A stretch of DNA of 11,037 nucleotides, taken from the NCBI GenBank assembly GCA_030531285.1, contig JAUNNW010000039.1:1-11037 (forward strand), in the 5' to 3' direction. Position numbers and translations under genes: made by a program. Numbering within the stretch: position 1 is the first letter of the stretch; the number at the start of each line of letters is the position of its first letter. Shown here in pieces: positions 1-5,995 of the stretch. Source of the stretch: Synergistaceae bacterium (GTDB lineage Bacteria; Synergistota; Synergistia; Synergistales; Synergistaceae). The notes beneath the pieces are model-generated. The model made no database searches, was not told the origin of the DNA, and saw nothing but the letters and a program-made list of their open reading frames with translations.

Positions 1-665
1 ATATTCCGCAGCTTGTAGAAACAGAGGATTTTTCGCTGCGGGAAAAGCTTGAATACGAAAAAGAAAGTACAGGGCTTTATATTTCGGGGCATCCGTTTGA
101 CAAATTTGAAAACGTTGTGGCGTCGTACGTTACCTGTCCGCTGAAAAATGCGGGACAGTGGCAGGCGTCAAAAGAGCCGTTAATAACGGCCGGACTGCTT
201 TCTTCCAGCAAGGAACGCTTTACAAAAAAAGGCGACCCGATGGGAATAATTACTCTTGAAGACGCAGTCACGAAGCTTGAAGTTGTATTGTTCCCCAAAG
301 TGTGGGCGGTCTATAAACCGTTCCTTGTTCCGGGGGGATTGTATATAGTCAAAGGACAGCCGAAGGAAGACAGGGGCGTTTCAGTGCTTGCGGATGAAAT
401 TTATACGGAGCAGGATTACAAAGAAAAACTGACACGGCATTTTACTGTTGTACTTGACGAAGACAAGCTTCCGGCAGACGAAGTGTTTTTTAGGCGTTTT
501 GTGGACGTGCTTGCAAGACACAAAGGGGGTACCGCAGTCAGGCTTAAGCTTACCGGCAGCGAAAGGAATCTTGTTTCACTGCTGCGCGCGAAGGTTGATG
601 ATACTGATGGCAGCCTTAAAGAAGAACTTACGGTCCTTGCTCAGGATGCGGTAAGCTTTGAATAA
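1..665 (+). CDS. dnaE: DNA polymerase III alpha subunit, C-terminal fragment (5' end outside window)
   Basis: This is the C-terminal part of the replicative DNA polymerase catalytic subunit, which copies DNA in the replisome. The reading frame is open from base 3 and gives about 220 residues before a TAA. Near the start is the family signature EKESTGLYISGHPFD, which precedes the OB-fold in DnaE-type alpha subunits. The OB-fold itself is visible at about fragment residues 59-131 (ITAGLLSSSKERFTKKGDPM, then a VLFPKVW strand). The last 90 or so residues are the variable C-terminal domain that in this family contacts other holoenzyme parts. The polymerase and PHP domains lie upstream of the window. 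The gene ends 19 bases before mtrB with no terminator between them, so the two are probably cotranscribed. Identification is firm; DnaE rather than PolC follows from the signature motif and the OB-fold lying C-terminal. Confidence 0.95.
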   Translation, partial: IPQLVETEDFSLREKLEYEKESTGLYISGHPFDKFENVVASYVTCPLKNAGQWQASKEPLITAGLLSSSKERFTKKGDPMGIITLEDAVTKLEVVLFPKVWAVYKPFLVPGGLYIVKGQPKEDRGVSVLADEIYTEQDYKEKLTRHFTVVLDEDKLPADEVFFRRFVDVLARHKGGTAVRLKLTGSERNLVSLLRAKVDDTDGSLKEELTVLAQDAVSFE

Positions 666-670
666 AAATT

Positions 671-693
671 GAGGTGAGTTGAGAATGAAAGAG
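671..693 (+). promoter_or_regulatory. Candidate TRAP-binding site: GAG triplets over the mtrB ribosome binding site and start
   Basis: GAG triplets occur at 671-673, 676-678, 681-683 and 691-693. The first three are separated by exactly two bases. The fourth keeps the same 5-nt register, with the slot at 686 occupied by UGA next to the start codon. TRAP of Bacillus binds (G/U)AG triplets spaced by two or three bases, and several of its known targets cover ribosome binding sites. The array includes the Shine-Dalgarno GAGG of mtrB. Further triplets downstream (TAG 710, TAG 725, GAG 734) are out of tight spacing. Seeing the repeats is direct; regulation is inference. A GAG-rich purine tract is also what any good ribosome binding site looks like, and known high-affinity sites have more repeats. 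Confidence 0.4.
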
Positions 694-906
694 AACGACA
701 GTGATTACGTAGTGGTGAAGGCGTTAGAGGACGGAGTAACGGTTATCGGGGTTACCCGCGGCACGGAAAACAAATTCCTGCACACCGAAAAGCTTGACGA
801 TGGAGAAGTCTGGATTGCACAGTTTACTGAAAACATTTCTGCGATGAAAATTCGCGGAAAAGCAATTATACAGTCCAAACACGGGGAAATAAACAGCGGA
901 AAATAA
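685..906 (+). CDS. mtrB: trp RNA-binding attenuation protein (TRAP)
   Basis: TRAP is a small protein that forms a ring. When loaded with tryptophan it wraps RNA carrying (G/U)AG repeats and so attenuates transcription or blocks translation of tryptophan genes. This 73-residue product aligns without gaps to remembered B. subtilis TRAP (75 aa), offset by one residue. The shared core includes GVTRGT (22-27 here), GEVWIAQFTE (40-49) and a K-I-R triad near 55-57. RNA-contacting residues correspond: Phe31, Lys36, Asp38, Lys55, Arg57. Tryptophan-pocket residues Thr24, Gln46, Thr48 and Ser52 are kept, while B. subtilis Thr30 is replaced by Asn29. The ATG at 685 is chosen because the GAGGTGAG site (671-678) sits six bases before it; an in-frame TTG at 679 would abut that site. 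It lies between dnaE and cdaA, not beside folE (mtrA) as in Bacillus. Confidence 0.92.
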   Translation: MKENDSDYVVVKALEDGVTVIGVTRGTENKFLHTEKLDDGEVWIAQFTENISAMKIRGKAIIQSKHGEINSGK

Positions 907-911
907 CCTTT

Positions 912-931
912 GCAGAAATACGCGTTTCTGC
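912..931 (+). other. Small hairpin between mtrB and cdaA
   Basis: A perfect 7-bp inverted repeat, GCAGAAA (912-918) and TTTCTGC (925-931), encloses a 6-base loop just after the mtrB stop. A second weak 4-bp stem (GGCG 936-939, CGCC 945-948) follows. There is no uridine run after either stem, so this is a poor intrinsic terminator. It could be an mRNA 3' stabiliser, a partial attenuator or chance. The rest of the 100-base gap up to cdaA shows no convincing promoter. Confidence 0.3.
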
Positions 932-1006
932 TTTGGGCGGTTTGCGCCGCGTGCTTGCAGACTGTGAGCGCGACAGAAAATTTAACTGATTTTGAGAGGT
1001 GGTTGC

Positions 1007-1834
1007 ATGTCCTTTATCAGCCTGCGCTGGCAAGATATACCGGATATTCTTATAGTAGCTTTTATTATATACAAGGTGCTGCTGCTTTTTGCAGGGACTC
1101 GCGCCATGCAGCTTTTGCGCGGTGTTATGATTATAGGCTTGATCGGTGCTCTTGCTAACGTTCTCGAGTTTCGTACGTTGTCGTGGGTTATCAGCCATTT
1201 GCTCGGAGCGTTTATTATAGTTATTCCTATCCTTTTCCAGCCGGAACTTCGCCGTATTCTCGAGGAACTCGGCAAGGGAAGAATTGTCTCGTCGTTTGAC
1301 GAAGAAAGCGTAAGAAAGAAATCAAAGCAGCTTGTGGACGCTCTTATGTACTGCAAACTGAACAAAATAGGCGTGCTTTGTGTTTTGCAGAGAAACACGG
1401 GACTGAAAGAAATATGGCGCACTGCCGTACTGCTTGAGGCTGATATTACCAACGAACTTTTGGTATCTATTTTTTGGCAGGGCACGCCCCTTCATGACGG
1501 CGCAGTCGTTCTTAATCAGGACAAAATAATAGCCGCCGGCTGCTATCTGCCGCTTTCGGAAAAAACTAACCTGTCGCACTGGTACGGTACAAGGCACAGA
1601 GCAGCGCTTGGTGTTACGGAAATGTCCGATGCGATAGCTTTGGTTGTTTCAGAAGAACGCGGTGAAATAACCGTTGCCGTTGCCGGCCGCCTGTCCAGAC
1701 CATTGAGCAGCGAACAGCTTGCCAGAATATGCAGCCACTATTTTGAATACGGCGGAAGAGACATAAGTTTTATGGCACGGCTGCAGAGCGAAGTTCACCA
1801 GCCGAAAAATACAGGAGCGGCGGAAAATGATTAG
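1007..1834 (+). CDS. cdaA: Diadenylate cyclase CdaA (membrane c-di-AMP synthase)
   Basis: CdaA joins two ATP molecules into cyclic di-AMP, the second messenger that controls potassium and osmolyte balance and cell-wall stability. The 275-residue product has three membrane helices at about 12-30, 37-54 and 60-78, a short linker helix, and a cytoplasmic DAC domain. That domain carries both hallmark motifs: DGA at 164-166 (within GTPLHDGAVVL) and RHR at 196-198 (within GTRHRAALG). Length matches the roughly 270-residue family norm. The ATG at 1007 is preferred over an in-frame TTG at 992 because the AGAGGTGG ribosome binding site (995-1002) would lie inside the longer form. The gene overlaps cdaR by 8 bases, which suggests translational coupling. 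The order cdaA-cdaR-glmM is the classic Firmicutes arrangement, in which CdaR and GlmM modulate the cyclase. Confidence 0.95.
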   Translation: MSFISLRWQDIPDILIVAFIIYKVLLLFAGTRAMQLLRGVMIIGLIGALANVLEFRTLSWVISHLLGAFIIVIPILFQPELRRILEELGKGRIVSSFDEESVRKKSKQLVDALMYCKLNKIGVLCVLQRNTGLKEIWRTAVLLEADITNELLVSIFWQGTPLHDGAVVLNQDKIIAAGCYLPLSEKTNLSHWYGTRHRAALGVTEMSDAIALVVSEERGEITVAVAGRLSRPLSSEQLARICSHYFEYGGRDISFMARLQSEVHQPKNTGAAEND

Positions 1835-3107
1835 GGTGTTTGAAAAAATTAAAAATGAACTGCGTATGTTTGATTACGCTTTTACAGGCCGTGACCTGAC
1901 TAACAGGAAAGATCCGCGCTATGCCAAATCAAAGCTGATTTTTGCCTGTATCTCAATGATTGCGGCAATTTTGCTTTGGGGCATTGTCGCATGGAACGGA
2001 AACGGTGAAATAACGCGCACTGTTACGGTGCCGATCAGTTACTCACACCCTGCACAGGGTATGGCAGCGTTCAGAAACACAGAAAGCGTTACTGTAAAAA
2101 TAGCAGGGAACATGGCGCAGCTTTCAAAACTCGACAAAACTGAGCTGGCGGCAGAGGTCGATATATCCGGTATTGCACCGGGCAAATACAGTCTGCCCGT
2201 CAACGTTTCCTCTCCCTCAGGAACCAGGGTGGTTGCCTGTGTTCCGCAGTTTGTTGAAATTGAGCTTTACAAAAAAAGCGAGAAAAATTTCCGCGTCAGG
2301 ATAAAGCCGGTGGGGCCGGAAGCAGAAGAAACTGAACCGGTTACTGCTGAGATACTTCCGGCATCAGCTTCTGTAAGCGGTCCTCGGGACGAACTTGCAA
2401 AAGTTGGCGGCGTTGAGGCGAGAGTTCCGACCGACGTTCTTGAAGCAGAAAAACCCTACACGTCGGAACTGACGGCAGTAGACATTGACGGCAAACCTGT
2501 CCAAAGAGTCGTTATAAATCCGAAAACGGTAGTTGTAAAGCCTGAAATTCAGCGTGAGGGGACTGCTGTGCCTCTTAAAGCCGTATTGCACGGACAGCCT
2601 GCCGCAGGCTATGAAATAAGCTCGATAAAACTTACTCCGGAACGGGTTAACCTTGCCGGAGAACAGACAGCCATAGAGGGACTCCATTTTATAGAACTGC
2701 CGGCGATAGACATAACAGGAATAAAAGAGGACTTTCACACTGTTCTTCCGCTTGTGGTTCCGTTGTCCCTTTCAGGAGTCAGCCTGATTGGTGCTGACAG
2801 CGTCAGGATTGACATTACCCTGAAAAAGGGACTTGCATCGAAAGTGTATGCCGGAGTGCCTGTCAAAATTTCAGGCGCAAAGCCGGGCGACAGATGGATA
2901 TGCTTGCCTGCAAAGGTTTCCGTTTCTGTTGAAGCATCTCGTTCTTTGCTTGACGTTGCGACGGAATATCCGTGTGAAGCGATTGCGGACGTTACAAGCA
3001 TTGTTTCAGACAGTATAAAACTTCCGCTGATAGCCGAAAACGTAAAGAAAGGTATCAGGATTGTAAGAATAGAACCTGAAGAAGTAATTCTCAAAAGAGA
3101 AAAATAA
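1827..3107 (+). CDS. cdaR: CdaA regulatory protein CdaR (YbbR-domain protein)
   Basis: CdaR is a single-pass membrane protein that binds CdaA and adjusts c-di-AMP output. The 426-residue product begins with about 36 cytoplasmic residues, then one membrane helix at about 37-56 (LIFACISMIAAILLWGIVAW). A long extracytoplasmic part follows, which I read as four YbbR-type beta repeats at about 64-147, 154-240, 242-332 and 334-424. Each repeat shows alternating hydrophobic strands and the recurrent pattern of a proline-rich turn followed by V-x-V-x-G/A. The start ATG at 1827 lies within the end of cdaA and has a GGAGCGG site six bases upstream. Repeat boundaries are approximate. Function is inferred from the fold and the position between cdaA and glmM; no catalytic residues are expected. 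Confidence 0.88.
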   Translation: MIRVFEKIKNELRMFDYAFTGRDLTNRKDPRYAKSKLIFACISMIAAILLWGIVAWNGNGEITRTVTVPISYSHPAQGMAAFRNTESVTVKIAGNMAQLSKLDKTELAAEVDISGIAPGKYSLPVNVSSPSGTRVVACVPQFVEIELYKKSEKNFRVRIKPVGPEAEETEPVTAEILPASASVSGPRDELAKVGGVEARVPTDVLEAEKPYTSELTAVDIDGKPVQRVVINPKTVVVKPEIQREGTAVPLKAVLHGQPAAGYEISSIKLTPERVNLAGEQTAIEGLHFIELPAIDITGIKEDFHTVLPLVVPLSLSGVSLIGADSVRIDITLKKGLASKVYAGVPVKISGAKPGDRWICLPAKVSVSVEASRSLLDVATEYPCEAIADVTSIVSDSIKLPLIAENVKKGIRIVRIEPEEVILKREK

Positions 3108-3125
3108 ACCGAAAGGGGCCGGAAT

Positions 3126-4472
3126 ATGGCAGTCAGACGTTATTTTGGAACAGACGGAGTCAGAGACGTAGCTAACCTCGGAAATATGACGCCGGAGTTT
3201 GCATACAGGCTTGGCCGCGCTTACGTGCTGTTTGTTCTCGGAAAAGGTTTTGAAAAGCCTGAGATTGCGGTGGGAAGAGATACTCGCCGCTCAGGAAACA
3301 TGATTGAAGATTCCTTGTGTGCCGGAATGATGTCGGCAGGTGCTGACGTTTGCAGGCTCGGGGTAATTCCTACGCCCGGTGTCAGCTTTGTCCTGTCGCA
3401 CAATAATTTTGCAGGTGGTGCCGTTATCAGCGCCTCTCACAATCCTGCAGAGTATAACGGAATAAAATTTCTTGATGAAAACGGCTTCAAACTCACAGAT
3501 GAAGACGAAACCGCCATTGAAGACAAACTGCTTGACCGCGGTGGACATCCTACAGGAGATGGGGTAGGCGTTTCGCGCTGCGGAAAACAGTATGTAGAAG
3601 AATATACGGAGGCGCTTAAAAAAGTCATCGGAAACATATCGGACAAAACTCTGCCTCTGACAATAGACGCGGCGAACGGTGCCGCCTCGGCATTTGTAGA
3701 GCCTATATTCAAAAGCTGGCAGGCTCCGGTCTGCTTCGGCGCAAACAACCCTGATGGGCTGAACATCAACAGCGGGGTAGGGGTTACGCACATGGATTAT
3801 CTCTGTGCGGAAACGGTTAAAAACTGTTCTGCCGCAGGCATAGCCTATGACGGTGATACGGACAGAGTACAGCTCTGCGACTCAAAAGGAAGAACTATTG
3901 ACGGTGATATTATCCTTTGGGTAATAGGCCGCTGGCTGCATAAAAAAGGCGCACTCGGAAGCGGAGTAACTGCTACCGTCATGAGCAACATGGAACTTGA
4001 AGACCTGCTTGCGAAAGAAAGCATTAAGGTTTTCCGCTGCGGCGTAGGAGATCGTTACGTGCTTGACACCATGCGTAAAGAAGGGAGCCGTCTCGGCGGA
4101 GAACAATCCGGACACATCATAGCGCTTGACTATGCAAACACAGGTGACGGACTCTATTCCGGAGCATTGTTCCTTACAGCCGCTGCCGAGCTTGGTGAAG
4201 ACATATCCACTCTGTGTGACCGTTTTGAAAAATATCCGCAAATACTGCGCAACGTACGCATAAAAAACAGAGGGGCTGTTATGAGCAGTTCTGAGGTTGA
4301 AGAAGCGTCTGCAAAAGCAACAGAAATGCTTGGCAGCAAAGGAAGAATGCTGCTCAGACCGTCAGGCACGGAACCGCTTATCAGAATTTTCGTTGAATCG
4401 CGTGATACTGAACTGATGCACGATGTCGCCGACCTGCTTGAAAAAGCAATACTGAAAAGCATGGAGGATTAG
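3126..4472 (+). CDS. glmM: Phosphoglucosamine mutase GlmM
   Basis: GlmM converts glucosamine-6-phosphate to glucosamine-1-phosphate, the committed step toward UDP-N-acetylglucosamine for peptidoglycan and lipopolysaccharide. The 448-residue length is normal. The N-terminal RRYFGTDGVR signature is at 4-13. The phosphoserine loop ISASHNP is at 101-107, with Ser104 as the residue that carries phosphate. The magnesium loop DGDTDR is at 242-247, the sugar-binding GEQSGH at 325-330 and the phosphate-binding RPSGTEP at 411-417. All key motifs are intact. A ribosome binding site with GGGG at 3115-3118 sits seven bases before the ATG, and the gap to cdaR is 18 bases. In other bacteria GlmM binds and inhibits CdaA, so the clustering ties wall precursor flux to c-di-AMP. 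Confidence 0.97.
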   Translation: MAVRRYFGTDGVRDVANLGNMTPEFAYRLGRAYVLFVLGKGFEKPEIAVGRDTRRSGNMIEDSLCAGMMSAGADVCRLGVIPTPGVSFVLSHNNFAGGAVISASHNPAEYNGIKFLDENGFKLTDEDETAIEDKLLDRGGHPTGDGVGVSRCGKQYVEEYTEALKKVIGNISDKTLPLTIDAANGAASAFVEPIFKSWQAPVCFGANNPDGLNINSGVGVTHMDYLCAETVKNCSAAGIAYDGDTDRVQLCDSKGRTIDGDIILWVIGRWLHKKGALGSGVTATVMSNMELEDLLAKESIKVFRCGVGDRYVLDTMRKEGSRLGGEQSGHIIALDYANTGDGLYSGALFLTAAAELGEDISTLCDRFEKYPQILRNVRIKNRGAVMSSSEVEEASAKATEMLGSKGRMLLRPSGTEPLIRIFVESRDTELMHDVADLLEKAILKSMED

Positions 4473-4474
4473 AG

Positions 4475-5344
4475 ATGGACAAACTTGAAGTTGCAATATT
4501 TCCTGTGGGCGGCGTAGGAACTCGTTTCCTGCCGGCAACGAAAAATATGCCTAAAGAAATGATGCCGCTTCTCAACCGCCCGCTGATACAGTGGGGTGTT
4601 GAAGAAGCCGTAAATTCCGGCTGCACGAACGTAATAATAGTTACCGGCGAAGGCAAGGAAGCGATAAAGGCACACTTTAGCCGTTCTTTCGAACTTGAAG
4701 CATTTCTGACGGCTCACGGCAAAGAAAAATACAGGGAAATAGTTTCATCAATACCTGCGCTTGCGCGTTTCAGCTTTGCCAAACAGCCGCAGCCCCTTGG
4801 GCTCGGACACGCGGTACTCTGCGCGGAACGTCTCTGCAAGGAACGCCCGTTTGCCCTCCTGCTTCCCGACGACGTAATGCTTGCGGACAAACCTGTTACT
4901 GCTCAGCTTGAAGCAGTCAGGCAGAAATACGGCGGTTCTGCCATAGCTTTGCAGAAAGTTTCGGATGAAGACACGCAGCGTTACGGGGTGGTTGATGCCG
5001 AAGAAATCGAACCCGGAGTGTACAAAATAAAATCGCTTGTTGAAAAACCGAAAGCAGGCACTGCGCCCTCCAACTTTGCAGTTATGGGACGCTACGTGCT
5101 TTCTCCGGCGATATTCAGATATCTTCGCAGTCTGCAGCCTGGGGCCGGCGGCGAATACCAGCTTACGGACGCAATTAACGCAATGCTTGCGGAAGAACCG
5201 GCGTACGGCGTAATCTACGAAGGCAAAAGACTTGACTGCGGTATAACAGAGGGCTGGCTGAAAGCCAATCTGCAGCTTGCGCTTCACGACACCGGAATGC
5301 GTGAGGCTGCGCTTGAAGTGCTTAAAGAAGAAAATATCATATAA
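4475..5344 (+). CDS. galU: UTP-glucose-1-phosphate uridylyltransferase GalU
   Basis: GalU makes UDP-glucose from UTP and glucose-1-phosphate, feeding glycan, lipopolysaccharide and galactose pathways in the cytosol. The 289-residue product has the nucleotide-binding signature GGVGTRFLPATK at 12-23 followed by MPKEMMPL at 25-32. It also has QPLGLGHAV (106-114), the PDDVM metal-site loop at 131-135, VEKP (189-192) and GEYQLTDAI (226-234). These fit the GalU subgroup rather than RfbA thymidylyltransferases. The ATG follows the glmM stop by two bases, and its GGAGG site (4463-4467) lies inside glmM, so the pair is almost certainly cotranscribed and coupled. Adjacency to glmM puts two sugar-1-phosphate steps together. 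In Bacillus the corresponding position holds glmS instead. No terminator is evident after the stop. Confidence 0.93.
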   Translation: MDKLEVAIFPVGGVGTRFLPATKNMPKEMMPLLNRPLIQWGVEEAVNSGCTNVIIVTGEGKEAIKAHFSRSFELEAFLTAHGKEKYREIVSSIPALARFSFAKQPQPLGLGHAVLCAERLCKERPFALLLPDDVMLADKPVTAQLEAVRQKYGGSAIALQKVSDEDTQRYGVVDAEEIEPGVYKIKSLVEKPKAGTAPSNFAVMGRYVLSPAIFRYLRSLQPGAGGEYQLTDAINAMLAEEPAYGVIYEGKRLDCGITEGWLKANLQLALHDTGMREAALEVLKEENII

Positions 5345-5374
5345 AAGCCCCAAATAGAAAGCAGCAATTTTACC

Positions 5375-5404
5375 CACAAAATTACCACACTCCTGTTGTA
5401 TAAT
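5375..5404 (+). promoter_or_regulatory. Probable promoter of the small exported-protein gene
   Basis: A perfect -10 hexamer TATAAT is at 5399-5404, about 38 bases before the ATG of the next gene. No good -35 is seen; the best candidate at the right distance is CACAAA (5375-5380, 18-base spacer), which is weak. This suggests dependence on an activator or on UP-type A/T-rich sequence (5361-5382). The call rests on the -10 box and on the position after the galU operon. Confidence 0.55.
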
Positions 5405-5411
5405 TAACAGG
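5392..5411. promoter_or_regulatory. Operator-like inverted repeat centred on the -10 box
   Basis: The half-sites CCTGTT (5392-5397) and AACAGG (5406-5411) form a perfect 6-bp inverted repeat with an 8-base spacer that contains the TATAAT. Such a two-fold site over a -10 box is typical of a repressor operator. A short mRNA stem is less likely, because most of it would lie upstream of the transcription start. The regulator is unknown and no regulator gene is adjacent. Confidence 0.4.
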
Positions 5412-5442
5412 TAAATACGGAAGACATTCAGGAGGAACAAAC

Positions 5443-5895
5443 ATGAAGAGAACAGTCAGCCTCATTCCGGTGCTTGCAGTACTGCTTGTTTTCTCGGCAT
5501 CAGCCTTTGCCGGAGGCAAGCCTTTCAGTTGGGTGCAGGTATTCAGCCACGGCGGAAGAACGGAATATTACGACCAGAACAACAAAGCAACGCTTACGCC
5601 CAGCAACACGCTTCAGGCTACAATTAAGGTTGTTGACAGCGAAATGCTCAAAGACCCGGACATGAAGAAAAACAACGTAGCCTACATTGTCGAACTCAGA
5701 GAGTTTGACACAAGCAAACCGGCATTCAGACCGATAGCATTTTTTTTCTACGATGCAAAAGACAATCTGCTTCATATAGAAGACGTTAAAGACCAGTCGC
5801 CTATGTCGGCTGCCTTTGCGGAAAACACGCCCCCGTTCAAAATATGGAAAACTGTCATAGAAAAAGCAGGCTACAAAATCCAAAAAGGCAAATAA
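5443..5895 (+). CDS. Small exported protein of unknown function (possible Adhesin_E-like fold)
   Basis: I do not recognise this gene with certainty. The 150-residue product starts with a clear Sec signal peptide: Lys-Arg at 2-3, a hydrophobic core at about 5-18, and AFA at 21-23 before the likely cut ahead of Gly24. The mature part (about 127 residues) has no cysteine and no further membrane segment. Its pattern is W30-x-x-V, YYD at 42-44, a charged strand region near 58-65, an ELREFD strand at 84-89 and FFYDAKDNLL at 101-110. This arrangement loosely recalls small secreted beta proteins of the surface-adhesin E type; that is resemblance only. AGGAGG (5430-5435) lies seven bases before the ATG. 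It is monocistronic, with its own promoter and a strong terminator. Confidence 0.8.
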   Translation: MKRTVSLIPVLAVLLVFSASAFAGGKPFSWVQVFSHGGRTEYYDQNNKATLTPSNTLQATIKVVDSEMLKDPDMKKNNVAYIVELREFDTSKPAFRPIAFFFYDAKDNLLHIEDVKDQSPMSAAFAENTPPFKIWKTVIEKAGYKIQKGK

Positions 5896-5912
5896 TCTGC
5901 AGCCTCTGATTG

Positions 5913-5956
5913 AAAAAAGACGGTTCTGTTGTATACTCAGCAGAACCGTCTTTTTT
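5913..5956. terminator. Strong bidirectional rho-independent terminator
   Basis: The arms 5913-5928 and 5941-5956 are perfect reverse complements over 16 bases, with a 12-base loop. The stem core is GACGGTTCTG/CAGAACCGTC, flanked by six A on the left and six T on the right. It therefore reads as a terminator on both strands. It lies between the ends of the convergent genes at 5895 and 5996 and can serve both. Confidence 0.93.
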
Positions 5957-5995
5957 AAAATTTGTATTTGGTGTTCTGTAATCAGGGCAGTGCCG

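Noticed and set aside
910..1158. 82-codon + strand ORF whose first residues resemble a signal peptide
   Set aside because: It uses a TTG start with no ribosome binding site, overlaps the conserved start of cdaA in another frame, and its second half is a shadow of cdaA membrane-helix coding.
4748..5440. 230-codon minus-strand ORF antisense to galU
   Set aside because: It mirrors galU, has a low-complexity Phe/Arg-rich product and no family features; galU is unambiguous.
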